This document shows positions 27,096 through 35,318 of a DNA stretch of 64,000 bases, one piece after another (the first letter of the stretch is position 1; the number at the start of each line of letters is the position of its first letter). The translations under genes and the position numbers were made by a program. Under the pieces are notes generated by a model. That model worked only from the letters and a program-made list of their open reading frames with translations, was not told the origin of the DNA and did not search any database. The stretch is from assembly GCF_003610495.1 (NCBI RefSeq), contig NZ_RAPK01000006.1, positions 304,769-368,768 of the forward strand, in the 5' to 3' direction. Source of the stretch: Sinobaca qinghaiensis (GTDB lineage Bacteria; Bacillota; Bacilli; Bacillales; Marinococcaceae).

Positions 27096-27950
27096 ATGCT
27101 CACACATCAGCGGATACAGGAATATTTACAGGCATATGCACTTCAGGACCGGCGTTGGAAGCATCAATGGCAGGAGCTGCCGGAAACCGAATCCTGTCCT
27201 TCTTTATATGTGCAGAGCTTCGAGCCGGAGGTTTATGAAAAAACAGTGCTGGTGATCCACGGTTATTTTGACCACAGCGCTACGAACCGCCTGCTGCTTT
27301 TTCATTTGCTGGAGCAGGGCTTCCGCGTGCTTCTTTTTGACCTGCCCGGCCACGGGCTCTCAGGTGGGAAGCGCCACGAAGTGGAGACCTTTTCCGTTTA
27401 CCAGATCGCTTTGAACCGGGTGATTAATATCGAAGAGGGGACGTTGTACGCGATCGGCCATAGTACGGGAGGCGGGCTGCTCGCTGAGTATATGCTGAAC
27501 GGCGGGCAGAAACTGCAGAAAGCAGCGCTGGTAGCTCCGCTGCTTCGTTCGAGTCCCTGGTGGCCGAGCCGGGCCGGCGCTTTCGTTCTGGGCCCTTTTA
27601 AGCAGACGCACCCGCGCCGGTTTAGGATGCATGTAGGGTTTCCGGGGTTTATGGAAGAACTGAAGCGGGATCCGCTCCAGGGAGCCGCGATTTCGTTCAC
27701 GTGGGCCCGGGCTTTAGTTCAATGGGAGCGTTATATGAGAAGTCTTTCTCCTCTGCCGGGCAGAAATGTGCAGATTCTGCAGGGTAACAATGATGAGACC
27801 ATTGACTGGACGTTTAACATGCAGGCTTATCACCGGCTGTTCCCGCAGGCGGAAAAGATATTTATTGAAAACGGAAGTCATGCGCTTTTAAATGAACACA
27901 GTCACATCCGAGCTGTCGTTTTTCATCTTCTGCTTCGTTTTTTGAAATAG
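27096..27950 (+). CDS. Alpha/beta hydrolase, lysophospholipase/monoglyceride-lipase-like
   Basis: A 284-residue cytoplasmic alpha/beta hydrolase. The oxyanion-hole segment is VIHGYFDHS, the strand-helix LLFDLPGHGLSGG is typical of the lysophospholipase group, and the nucleophile Ser is in GHSTGGG. The catalytic Asp is probably in NNDETIDW and the His in NGSHALLNE. It probably cleaves an acyl ester of a lipid, but the substrate is not readable. The ATG follows AAAAGGAGGCGGGAG. The short gene at 27998 follows after 47 bp. Confidence 0.8.
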   Translation: MLTHQRIQEYLQAYALQDRRWKHQWQELPETESCPSLYVQSFEPEVYEKTVLVIHGYFDHSATNRLLLFHLLEQGFRVLLFDLPGHGLSGGKRHEVETFSVYQIALNRVINIEEGTLYAIGHSTGGGLLAEYMLNGGQKLQKAALVAPLLRSSPWWPSRAGAFVLGPFKQTHPRRFRMHVGFPGFMEELKRDPLQGAAISFTWARALVQWERYMRSLSPLPGRNVQILQGNNDETIDWTFNMQAYHRLFPQAEKIFIENGSHALLNEHSHIRAVVFHLLLRFLK

Positions 27951-27997
27951 TGTCTGCGCATTTCATGCAGATAAAGATATAAGGAGGGGGAAGCCGG

Positions 27998-28129
27998 ATG
28001 CAGGAACCGGTTGGGAACTGCTGTTTATGCGGTCGGATCGTCTATTGTATGGATGGATTTTTAAATGGAGTTTATATAGATAACGACTTATACTGCTTTC
28101 CATGTAGAAAAGAACAACCTCTCCTGTGA
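27998..28129 (+). CDS. 43-residue two-CxxC zinc-finger-like peptide
   Basis: A short frame with an excellent ribosome site (AAGGAGGGGG) encodes MQEPVGNCCLCGRIVYCMDG and on to a TGA at 28127-28129. It has CxxC at residues 8-11 (plus Cys9), then NGVYIDNDLYC and CFPC, so two zinc knuckles are spaced about 21 residues apart. This spacing and the G-[VI]-x-[IL] strand before the second pair recall Gin/CsfB-type anti-sigma zinc proteins, but the resemblance is weak. The terminator at 28111-28144 overlaps its 3' end. Confidence 0.5.
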   Translation: MQEPVGNCCLCGRIVYCMDGFLNGVYIDNDLYCFPCRKEQPLL

Positions 28130-28144
28130 GAAGTTGTTCTTTTC
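28111..28144 (+). terminator. Terminator overlapping the 3' end of the small CxxC gene
   Basis: AGAACAAC (28111-28118) pairs with GTTGTTCT (28133-28140), extended by TCT/AGA inside, followed by TTT. It closes the hydrolase/small-peptide unit. Confidence 0.75.
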
Positions 28145-28187
28145 CGGCTGTTGAAAAAATACGTATGTGCATACATAAACCTGTACA

Positions 28188-28273
28188 AGGGGCGCTTTCC
28201 GCAGGCCATGCCTCAGCTGAAGAGAGAAGCGCTCTTCAGCTTCACCGATGGCTGTTCTGCAGGAGTCGCCCCT
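28188..28273. repeat. Dispersed palindromic repeat, copy B (full length, minus orientation)
   Basis: An 86-bp element with outer arms AGGGGCG/CGCCCCT and an internal hairpin from CAGCTGAAGAG with CTCTTCAGC. Its reverse complement shares CTCCTGCAGAACAGCCATCG, GGTGAAG, CTCTTCAGCTGAGGCATGG and CCTGCGGAAAGCGC with copy C at 40004. In both, a TACGTATTTTT motif lies about 25 bp beyond the same end. It sits 12 bp past the stop of the lyase gene and could also act as that gene's 3' structure. Confidence 0.75.
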
Positions 28274-28284
28274 CTTTGTTTTTC

Positions 28285-29184
28285 CTAGGCTTTTGCAAGC
28301 TCACTCGTTTTGCCGGCTTTCATTACCATGCCGTCGAGTGGTTTACCCATCCAATATTCAATCTGGCGTGCCAGATCAATCATTTTATCCAGATCCACTC
28401 CGGTAGGGACTCCCATTTCTTCGAACATATGAATCATATCTTCCGAGGACACATTGCCAACAGCATTAGGCGCAAAGGGACAGCCGCCGAGGCCGCCGAC
28501 CGAAGCATCAAACCGGATGATGCCGGCTTCGTATCCCGCAAACACATTAGCCAGTCCCAGGCCGCGGGTATTGTGAAAATGAAGACCCAGCTGTATATCC
28601 TCTCCGACTGCCTTCTGCACGGAGGCAACGCGTTCTTTGACGGAAATTGGGTTGGCCATGCCTGTTGTATCGGCAAGCACCACGCTGTCGGCGCCGGCTT
28701 TCACGAAAGCCTGGGCAGCCTGAATGACCTGCTTTTCTGTTACTTCTCCTTCATATGGACATCCAAATGATGTGGCCAGTACTGCTGTAAAGGGACGTTC
28801 TCCTTTTGCTTCTTTTAGAGCGTGTGTCAGTTCCTGTATTCCTTCTTTAGTCGTGCGTCTGGCATTTTTTTTGTTGAACGTGTCGCTTACAGCAAGCGTC
28901 GCATGCAGGCGGTCGATCGAAGTTGAGAGAGCACGGTCAATGCCTGAAGCGCTGAGAACCAGTCCTGCAATTTCCGTTCCTTCCCGTTTTTCGAGCTGAT
29001 CTACCACAATTTCAGCATCAGCCATCTGCGGCACGACTTTAGGGTTCACGAAAGAAACAGCTTCTACTTTTCTAACCCCTGCCCCAATAGCCCGTTCAAT
29101 CATTTCTACTTTCTGACCGGTCGTTAAAAGCACCTTTTCATTTTGAATACCGTCCCTTGGTCCTACTTCGCATAGTTCAATCAT
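28285..29184 (-). CDS. mvaB: HMG-CoA-lyase-like enzyme
   Basis: A 299-residue TIM-barrel lyase of the hydroxymethylglutaryl-CoA lyase family, which splits HMG-CoA to acetyl-CoA and acetoacetate. Conserved parts are EVGPRDGIQNE, the metal-binding HFHNTRGLGLAN, and the active-site cysteine signature GGLGGCPFAPNAVGN. The ATG at 29184 was preferred to one at 29202 because AAGGAGG lies 8 bp before it. It overlaps the stop of the GntR regulator gene (29177), so the two are co-transcribed. Context with a CoA-transferase suggests it works on a CoA ester made from an imported acid. Confidence 0.88.
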   Translation of the reverse strand: MIELCEVGPRDGIQNEKVLLTTGQKVEMIERAIGAGVRKVEAVSFVNPKVVPQMADAEIVVDQLEKREGTEIAGLVLSASGIDRALSTSIDRLHATLAVSDTFNKKNARRTTKEGIQELTHALKEAKGERPFTAVLATSFGCPYEGEVTEKQVIQAAQAFVKAGADSVVLADTTGMANPISVKERVASVQKAVGEDIQLGLHFHNTRGLGLANVFAGYEAGIIRFDASVGGLGGCPFAPNAVGNVSSEDMIHMFEEMGVPTGVDLDKMIDLARQIEYWMGKPLDGMVMKAGKTSELAKA

Positions 29185-29827
29185 CTGTTCCGCCTCCTTC
29201 ATAATAATGAAGCACGTAATCCCTGCCGCGGAAAATATGTTCGGTCATCGCGGCCTTTGCCCGTTCTACATCTCCGGATTCAACGGCCCGCAGGATCGTA
29301 TGGTGATTCTGCAGGGAATAAAAAAGATTTTTTTCATCGAACCAGTAAAAAGACCGGAAAATAAGGGGTAATACAACTACTTTGGAAATCAGCTCCCGGA
29401 CATGGTCGTTGCGGCTTGCTTCGAAAACCGCGTCGTGAAATACGTGATTGGCCTTTACAATAGCGTCAATACGTTCGACGTGTTCCTGCCCCTGCTTTTC
29501 CAACGCCATTTCGTAGGAATCGTTTGCCTGTTTCATTTTTTCCAGGTGGCCGTTTGTCCGGTGAATCGATGCCTGTCCCGCCGCGTAGCTTTCCAGCATG
29601 GCCCGCAGGTCGTATACCTGGCGGACATCCTCTTTTGAGAAAACTCTTACGCTGAAGCCCCGTTTTAATGGGGTGATCAGCCCGTCGAATTCAAGCTGTT
29701 TCAGCGCTTCCCGAATGGGAGTCCGGCTTACTTCCCAGTCTTTTGTCAGGCTTTCCTCTGTTAATCTGTGACCCGGCTTGTACAGACCGGTAACGATAGC
29801 TTGTTTGATTTTTTCATAAACGTTCAT
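29177..29827 (-). CDS. GntR-family (FadR/FCD type) transcriptional regulator
   Basis: A 216-residue regulator with an N-terminal winged helix (about 5-65, including TEESLTKDWEVSRTPIREAL) and a C-terminal FCD ligand-binding helical domain (about 75-205) with a His-rich metal site. The ATG at 29827 follows GAGGTG; an upstream in-frame ATG at 29845 is possible. Three TTGTATACAA palindromes lie around its start and the opposing promoter. It is therefore likely to repress itself, the lyase gene and the divergent CoA-transferase operon until a carboxylate ligand binds. Confidence 0.85.
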   Translation of the reverse strand: MNVYEKIKQAIVTGLYKPGHRLTEESLTKDWEVSRTPIREALKQLEFDGLITPLKRGFSVRVFSKEDVRQVYDLRAMLESYAAGQASIHRTNGHLEKMKQANDSYEMALEKQGQEHVERIDAIVKANHVFHDAVFEASRNDHVRELISKVVVLPLIFRSFYWFDEKNLFYSLQNHHTILRAVESGDVERAKAAMTEHIFRGRDYVLHYYEGGGTDD

Positions 29828-29847
29828 GGGCAGCACCTCTATCCCCA

Positions 29848-29857
29848 TTGTATACAA
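29848..29857. promoter_or_regulatory. GntR operator candidate 1 (TTGTATACAA)
   Basis: Perfect 10-bp palindrome TTGTATACAA just upstream of the regulator start. TNGTATACNA is the general operator form for FadR/FCD-type GntR proteins. Confidence 0.65.
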
Positions 29858-29885
29858 GCGGGCAGAGAAAACCAAATGGTGGTTT

Positions 29886-29897
29886 ATTGTATACAAT
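29886..29897. promoter_or_regulatory. GntR operator candidate 2 (ATTGTATACAAT)
   Basis: Perfect 12-bp palindrome ATTGTATACAAT with the same TTGTATACAA core as sites 1 and 3. Confidence 0.7.
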
Positions 29898-29990
29898 AAC
29901 GGATGTAAATAATAAAAACAGCTGATTCTTTATTTATAACAGGAAATTAAAGGTTGTCAATATAGGATAAATGAATTATTTTTAAATAGT

Positions 29991-30018
29991 TTGACAATTT
30001 AACTTGATAGTTTGTATA
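29991..30018 (+). promoter_or_regulatory. CoA-transferase operon promoter
   Basis: TTGACA (29991-29996) and TGTATA (30013-30018) with 16-bp spacing. The -10 box lies inside operator 3, so repressor binding would exclude polymerase. Confidence 0.6.
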
Positions 30019-30022
30019 CAAA
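30011..30022. promoter_or_regulatory. GntR operator candidate 3 (TTTGTATACAAA)
   Basis: Perfect 12-bp palindrome sharing the TTGTATACAA core, overlapping the -10 region of the plus-strand promoter. Confidence 0.7.
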
Positions 30023-30106
30023 GTGCTAATTTATAAGAAACAAAAGCCGTTTTTAGAATTAAATTATGTAAAGGCTTACAATTGAAAAAGAAGGTAGGTG
30101 CGCAGC

Positions 30107-31351
30107 ATGGCGCAAATAGACGAAAAGACGAAAACGGAATCAACCGCCGGGGAGGAAACGAAACTTCCGTTGGAAGGAATTCGTGTGCTGGAAATGGGAA
30201 CGCTGCTGGCGGGTCCTTTTGCCGGCAGGCTGCTGGCTGATTTTGGAGCGGAGGTTATTAAAATTGAGCCGCCGGACAAAGCAGATCCGATGCGGAGCTG
30301 GGGAAAAAGCAAGGATGGAGTAGGGCTGTGGTGGCCGATTCAATCACGTAACAAAAAGTCCATCACCTTAAATATGAGAGAAGAAGAAGGCCAGAAGCTG
30401 TTTCGCCAGCTTGCAGCTGAATCAGACATCGTCATTGAAAACTTCAGACCCGGCACGATGGAAAAATGGGGGGCCTCCTACGAAGAATTATCGGCGGATA
30501 ACCCCGGCCTGATTATGATGAGAACGTCCGGATTCGGCCAGACCGGTCCTTATAAAAAGCGGGCCGGATTTGGCAGCGTGGGCGAAGCAATGGGAGGGCT
30601 CCGCCACGTAACCGGGTTCGAAGACCGACCGCCTTCGCGTATTGGTATATCAATTGGCGATACGCTGGCTGCTCTGTTTGCGACGATCGGATGCCTGACG
30701 GCAGTTCATGAACGTCATACATCCGGAAAAGGCCAGGTGATTGACACAGCCATTTATGAGTCGGTCTTTTCCGTGATGGAGAGCATTATTCCGGATTACC
30801 TGCTGGCCGATTATGTGCGCGAGCGGATGGGCAACATTCTGCCGGGCGTCGCCCCATCCAACATTTACTTTACACAGGACGAAACGTATATTGTCATCGG
30901 TGCGAACGCGGACGGGGTATTCCGGCGCCTCTGCGAAGCAATGGGAGAGCCGGAGCTTGCGGATCATCCCGATTATCACACGCATGAAGGCCGCGGCAGA
31001 AATATGAAAGCGCTGGATCTCCGGATCGAAGAATGGACCAAATCGCTGCCCGCAGAAGAGGCACTCGCTATTTTGGAGGAAAAAGGCGTCCCTTCCGGAA
31101 AGATATTTTCGGCTGAAGACATTGTAGACGACCCGCATTATAAAGAAAGAGAAATGATTGTACCTGTGGAGCACCCGGAGCTTGGGAGTTTTCCGATGCC
31201 GGGAATTGTGCCGAAATTGAGCCGCACTCCGGGCCGGATCAAAAAACCCGGCGCCGGAACAATGGGAGCTGACAATGAAGAAGTATACGGAACCATTTTG
31301 GAAATAAAAGAAGAACAGCTTAAACAGTTAAAAGACAACCATATTATTTAA
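30107..31351 (+). CDS. CaiB/BaiF family (class III) CoA-transferase
   Basis: A 414-residue enzyme that moves CoA between carboxylic acids. The family opening LPLEGIRVLEMGTLLAGPF and DFGAEVIKIEPP, the block RNKKSITLNM and the FGQTGPYKKRAGFG region are all present, with the small C-terminal domain at 300-400. The ATG at 30107 was preferred over the GTG at 30098 because of spacing from AGAAGGTAGG. It is divergent from the GntR regulator and lyase. Relatives (for example human SUGCT) activate glutarate and hydroxymethylglutarate. With the lyase next door, activation of an HMG-like acid is a reasonable but untested idea. Confidence 0.85.
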   Translation: MAQIDEKTKTESTAGEETKLPLEGIRVLEMGTLLAGPFAGRLLADFGAEVIKIEPPDKADPMRSWGKSKDGVGLWWPIQSRNKKSITLNMREEEGQKLFRQLAAESDIVIENFRPGTMEKWGASYEELSADNPGLIMMRTSGFGQTGPYKKRAGFGSVGEAMGGLRHVTGFEDRPPSRIGISIGDTLAALFATIGCLTAVHERHTSGKGQVIDTAIYESVFSVMESIIPDYLLADYVRERMGNILPGVAPSNIYFTQDETYIVIGANADGVFRRLCEAMGEPELADHPDYHTHEGRGRNMKALDLRIEEWTKSLPAEEALAILEEKGVPSGKIFSAEDIVDDPHYKEREMIVPVEHPELGSFPMPGIVPKLSRTPGRIKKPGAGTMGADNEEVYGTILEIKEEQLKQLKDNHII

Positions 31352-31352
31352 A

Positions 31353-31380
31353 GGGCCGGAGCTGCATCCGGCTTTTGTTT
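31353..31380 (+). terminator. Terminator after CoA-transferase
   Basis: GCCGGA (31355-31360) pairs with TCCGGC (31367-31372), 6-nt loop, then TTTTGTTT. Confidence 0.7.
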
Positions 31381-31390
31381 CCCTAGATAA

Positions 31391-31404
31391 TGTAAGCGCT
31401 TTTA
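31391..31404 (+). promoter_or_regulatory. cre site before the symporter genes
   Basis: TGTAAGCGCTTTTA matches the cre consensus at 13 of 14 positions and lies 20 bp before the ribosome site of the DUF3311 gene. It would give CcpA control of the transporter genes separately from the CoA-transferase. Confidence 0.55.
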
Positions 31405-31424
31405 TTTGAAAGGAGAGAATGAAG

Positions 31425-31682
31425 ATGCAAAAGAAAGTAAAAGAGCCGATCCGCAAGCCCTGGATCTGGATTACGATGGGACTGCTCGTCCTGTTTAATG
31501 CGCCGTGGTACCTCCCGGTCGGAAGCATGGAACCCTATATATTAGGCGTTCCCTACTGGGTGCTCATTTCCACTGTCCTTTCTCTTGTGCTCTGCGGCTT
31601 TTTAAGCTGGCTCTGCCTGCATGAGTGGGATATTGTAGAGGATTTGGAGGAGGAAGGCCGGGAGAGGAGCGGGAATAAATGA
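31425..31682 (+). CDS. DUF3311 small membrane protein, symporter partner
   Basis: An 85-residue protein with two hydrophobic segments (about 15-35 and 45-70) and a charged C-terminus. Proteins of this size and shape (DUF3311) regularly precede SSS symporter genes and may be an accessory subunit. Start 31425 gives a 9-bp gap from AGGAG; the ATG at 31419 is too close. Its stop overlaps the symporter start as ATGA. Confidence 0.75.
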   Translation: MQKKVKEPIRKPWIWITMGLLVLFNAPWYLPVGSMEPYILGVPYWVLISTVLSLVLCGFLSWLCLHEWDIVEDLEEEGRERSGNK

Positions 31683-33214
31683 ATCTAACGTTTTCAGGCG
31701 CAGACGGGATAATCATTCTGGTTGTTTATGCTGTTATTATGCTTGTTGTCGGCTACCTGGCCGGAAGAGGAAAAAAATTAAATGAATCGCTGAATGACTA
31801 CTACCTGGCCGGAAAAAATCTGGGGATTATTGCTTTGTTTTTTACGTTATACGCCACCCAGTACAGCGGCAACACAGTAGTCGGATATGCCCCAAATGCG
31901 TATCGGGAAGGATTTTCCTGGCTGCAGTCGATTCCGTTTATGACTATTATCGTCGGAGTCTATTTGATGTTTGCGCCAAGGCTGTACGCCATTTCCAAGC
32001 GGGCCAATTTCATTACGCCTACTGACTGGGTCACGTACCGTTTCCGCAATAAAGCGGTCACGATTCTTGCGATTATTCTTATGCTGTGGGGTCTTGGTAA
32101 CTATCTGCTGGAGCAGCTTGTAGCTATAGGTCAGGCTGCATCCGGTCTGACCGGCGGCACGATTCCCTATGAGTATGCGGTTATCGGCTTTGTGTTTGTC
32201 ATGCTGACGTACGAATGGCTTGGTGGAATGAAGGCAGTGGCCTTCACGGACGTGATGCAGGGCATCGTGCTGATGGTAGGCATTATTGTGCTGCTCATAG
32301 GTGCGCTTACGCTGACAGGAGGCGGGATATCAAGCCTTACGTCGGACATCGCGACAACTGCACCGGAGAAAATCGGCGTTCCTGATTCTATAACGTCGGT
32401 GAACTGGCTCAGTATGATTCTGCTCGTTGGATTCGGTGCCGCTATTTATCCGCATGCCGTCCAGCGGATTTATTCTTCGCAGAGCGAGCGGACGCTGAAA
32501 CGTTCTCTGTCCCGCATTGCGCTGATGCCGCCGATTACAACAGGATTTGTGTTGATTATCGGTATTATTGGCATTCAGTTGTTTCCCGATCTTGATACGG
32601 CTGCCTCTGAACAGCTCGTCGGCCTGATGGCCAATGAAGTCGCTGCTATTAACGGCTTTTACTACTGGATGATGGTTATCCTGTTCGGCGGGATTGTAGC
32701 TGCGATTGTTTCCACGGCGGACTCGGCGCTGCTCAGCTTTTCTTCCATGGTATCCAATGATATTTACGGCAAATATATTAACCCGGATGCGCCGGAAAAG
32801 AAAAAGGTGAAAGTAGGGAAATTCGCCGGAATAGGAGTGATTGCTCTGCTTTTATGGATTGCCTGGAACCCGCCCGGTACACTGTATCAGATTTTTGTAC
32901 TGAAATTTGAACTGCTCGTGCAGGTGTTTCCGGCTTTTGTACTTGGACTTTACTGGAAAAGACTCGCGGCCGTGCCGGTCTTCTGGGGCATGCTCACCGG
33001 TGCCATTATTGCAGCAGCCATGACGTTGACGGGAAACAGCACGCTGTTGGGGGTTCACGGCGGTGTCATTGGGCTTGCAGCTAACTTCTTTATCTGCACG
33101 GTTGGTTCGCTTCTCATACCGGCCAGCCAGGCGAAACAGGATGAAGCAGAGGAAAGAAGCTCGATGAAACTGGAAGAAATCAAGTATAATGAAAAAACAG
33201 GTTCATTAGGATAG
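31679..33214 (+). CDS. Sodium:solute symporter (SSS family), carboxylate-type
   Basis: A 511-residue membrane protein with about 13 transmembrane segments. SSS features include DYYLAGKNLGIIALFFTLYATQ near residues 40-60 (split here only for reference), the GGMKAVAFTDVMQG block and VSTADSALLSFSSMVSNDIY. The pairing with DUF3311 and the CoA-transferase/lyase genes suggests uptake of a mono- or dicarboxylate that is then activated to a CoA ester. The substrate is inferred. Confidence 0.85.
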   Translation: MNLTFSGADGIIILVVYAVIMLVVGYLAGRGKKLNESLNDYYLAGKNLGIIALFFTLYATQYSGNTVVGYAPNAYREGFSWLQSIPFMTIIVGVYLMFAPRLYAISKRANFITPTDWVTYRFRNKAVTILAIILMLWGLGNYLLEQLVAIGQAASGLTGGTIPYEYAVIGFVFVMLTYEWLGGMKAVAFTDVMQGIVLMVGIIVLLIGALTLTGGGISSLTSDIATTAPEKIGVPDSITSVNWLSMILLVGFGAAIYPHAVQRIYSSQSERTLKRSLSRIALMPPITTGFVLIIGIIGIQLFPDLDTAASEQLVGLMANEVAAINGFYYWMMVILFGGIVAAIVSTADSALLSFSSMVSNDIYGKYINPDAPEKKKVKVGKFAGIGVIALLLWIAWNPPGTLYQIFVLKFELLVQVFPAFVLGLYWKRLAAVPVFWGMLTGAIIAAAMTLTGNSTLLGVHGGVIGLAANFFICTVGSLLIPASQAKQDEAEERSSMKLEEIKYNEKTGSLG

Positions 33215-33255
33215 AGCCTTTCTGCTTTTAAACTGATGCAAAGAAGGTCCTGTTT

Positions 33256-34518
33256 ATGACTTTATCACCGCTTACTGATGCATCAAATGAACTAACGGGC
33301 AACAAGCCGTGGATCATGCTTGGCTGGCTGCTGTTCGCACAGATTTTAGTGGCATTTGTAGGTAGAAGCCTCTCGCCGCTCGGAGTTTTCATCGGAGACA
33401 GCCTGGCGCTGACCAATGCCCAAATCGGCATGCTGCCGGCAGCCTTGTTTTTTGGGCAGTTTGCGGCAGCCATTCCCGCAGGTATTTATGTGGACAGAAT
33501 CGGCACAAGGCCGCTGCTGCTGGCACTCTCCCTGTGTCTTGGCATCAGCCTTTTCCTGGCATCGATGACAACCAATTTTACAATGCTTCTGCTTCTCATC
33601 ATTATCGGCGGTTTCGGTTACGGAGCCATGCATCCAACATCCAACCGCGGCATTATTTACTGGTTCGGGCATAAAAGCCGGGGCACGGCGATGGGCATTA
33701 AACAGATGGGGGTGACGGCGGGATCGGGGCTGGCCGCGCTTCTGCTCGTGCCGCTTGCCGGCTGGTACGGCTGGCGGCCGGTCGTTATGCTCGCGGCCCT
33801 GCTGTTGATTGGAGCAGGACTGCTCAGCTTCTGGCGGTACCGCGATACGAAAGAAGCAACGCTGATCCGCGGCACCCCGCAGGAAAAAGGGGAAACATTT
33901 AAGCGGCTCAAGGCAATGGGCCGTAATCGTCCGCTTCTGCTGATGAGCGGAGGCGCGATGGGCATCAATGGAGCCCAGATGTGTCTGAATACGTATATGA
34001 TTATTTATGCGATTCAAATCATCGGACTCCCCATTTACCAGGCGGGCCTGCTTTTGGTCGTGTCAGAAATCGCAGGATCCCTTGGGCGTGTGGGATGGGG
34101 AACGGTCAGCGACCGCTTGTTCCACGGGAACCGCTTGATTATCCTGAGTATTATTGCAGTCGTTTCTGCCGTCTGCTCTGTTATTATGGCGGGGTTCTCG
34201 CCCGGTGCATCATTTTTATCCATGGCTGTTCTTGCCTTTTTCTTCGGAAGCTGTGTTTCCGGGTTTAATGGCTTGTGGATGAATGCCGCGACAGAGCTTG
34301 TCCCGGCAAAAGAAGCAGGACTTGCGAGCGGCTTTAGTATCAGCGTCGGTTCCTGGGGTGTTATTATCGGACCGCCTCTTTTTGGACTGATTACGGATGT
34401 TACCGGTGCTTTTACAGCCGGCTGGTACAGTCTTGCAGGCCTGCTCGGACTAATAGGATGTTTATTTATCTATCTTCATATTTCAACAAGAAAGGACGAA
34501 ACCTATGCCCGGCCATGA
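33256..34518 (+). CDS. MFS transporter
   Basis: A 420-residue major facilitator with 12 predicted membrane segments. The loop 2-3 motif reads GIYVDRIGTRPLL (the usual GxxxDRxGRR form), and the loop 8-9 counterpart is GTVSDRLFHGNRL. It lies 41 bp after the symporter and overlaps the next gene by 14 bp, so it belongs to the same operon. It could import or export a related carboxylate; direction and substrate are unknown. Confidence 0.8.
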   Translation: MTLSPLTDASNELTGNKPWIMLGWLLFAQILVAFVGRSLSPLGVFIGDSLALTNAQIGMLPAALFFGQFAAAIPAGIYVDRIGTRPLLLALSLCLGISLFLASMTTNFTMLLLLIIIGGFGYGAMHPTSNRGIIYWFGHKSRGTAMGIKQMGVTAGSGLAALLLVPLAGWYGWRPVVMLAALLLIGAGLLSFWRYRDTKEATLIRGTPQEKGETFKRLKAMGRNRPLLLMSGGAMGINGAQMCLNTYMIIYAIQIIGLPIYQAGLLLVVSEIAGSLGRVGWGTVSDRLFHGNRLIILSIIAVVSAVCSVIMAGFSPGASFLSMAVLAFFFGSCVSGFNGLWMNAATELVPAKEAGLASGFSISVGSWGVIIGPPLFGLITDVTGAFTAGWYSLAGLLGLIGCLFIYLHISTRKDETYARP

Positions 34519-35125
34519 CGCTTTATCCTTTATACCGGAAGACTTAAATGACAAAGATATGTATAAGCTGTTAATCGGATCAATTGTCCCAAGGCCGATT
34601 GCATGGATCAGCTCCAAAGATAAAGAAGGAGTGCTTAATCTGGCGCCTTTCAGCTTTTTTACCGTTGCTTCAAGAAAGCCGCCGACCCTGCTTGTGTCGA
34701 TCGGTCCAGGTGTCAATGAACGCGAAGGTACCGTCAAAGATACGTTGGAAAACATACGTGCGACAGAAGAATATGTTATTAATATTGTGCCGGAAAGCCT
34801 CGGCAGCAAAATGCACCGTTCATCAAAAAGCGTAGATTCGTCCATTGATGAATTTGAAATGACGGGACTGACAAAAGAACCGTCTTATCTGGTCAGCGTC
34901 CCCTCCGTAAAGGAATCGCCGATCGCTTTTGAATGCCGGCTCTCGCAGATTATTCCCGTAGGCAGTGACCATCTGGTGCTGGGAGAAGTCAAGCACGTGC
35001 GTATGAACGAAGATGTGTACTTAGGCAATTACAAAACAGACATCGATTACTGGAAGCCTCTTGGACGCCTGGCAGGAGACTATGCCGGCCTGACAGACTC
35101 GTATCCACTGCCGCAGGACGATTGA
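34505..35125 (+). CDS. Flavin reductase-like FMN-binding protein
   Basis: A 206-residue protein of the flavin reductase/DIM6-NTAB family. The N-terminal part has the FMN-binding pattern SIVPRPIAWISSKDKEG and NLAPFSFFTVASRKPPTL. Such proteins use NAD(P)H to reduce FMN or act as small flavoprotein oxidoreductases. The ATG overlaps the MFS gene. It is the last gene before a terminator, and its role in the carboxylate cluster is not clear. Confidence 0.8.
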   Translation: MPGHDALSFIPEDLNDKDMYKLLIGSIVPRPIAWISSKDKEGVLNLAPFSFFTVASRKPPTLLVSIGPGVNEREGTVKDTLENIRATEEYVINIVPESLGSKMHRSSKSVDSSIDEFEMTGLTKEPSYLVSVPSVKESPIAFECRLSQIIPVGSDHLVLGEVKHVRMNEDVYLGNYKTDIDYWKPLGRLAGDYAGLTDSYPLPQDD

Positions 35126-35178
35126 TCCGGCGGTTTGATAGAAAGCGCCGCCTGGAAATTTTATACTGATCCATCCGC

Positions 35179-35202
35179 CCCCTCCCTGTGAGGGGTCTTT
35201 TT
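35179..35202 (+). terminator. Terminator ending the carboxylate operon
   Basis: CCCCTC (35179-35184) pairs with GAGGGG (35190-35195), 5-nt loop, then TCTTTTT. Confidence 0.8.
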
Positions 35203-35318
35203 GTATACTTGTGAAATTTTATTGACATTTTTTTACTGGAGCACTGGAAAAACAGGATACCCTGCCGATATTAAGGAAGACAATTCGAAACGTTTATCAT
35301 ATAAAAAAGGGGCCCATT

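Noticed and set aside
28188..28273. Reading repeat copy B as the dedicated terminator of the lyase gene
   Set aside because: The hairpin lacks a T tract in the minus direction, and the same element occurs in unrelated intergenic places, so it is better described as a repeat.
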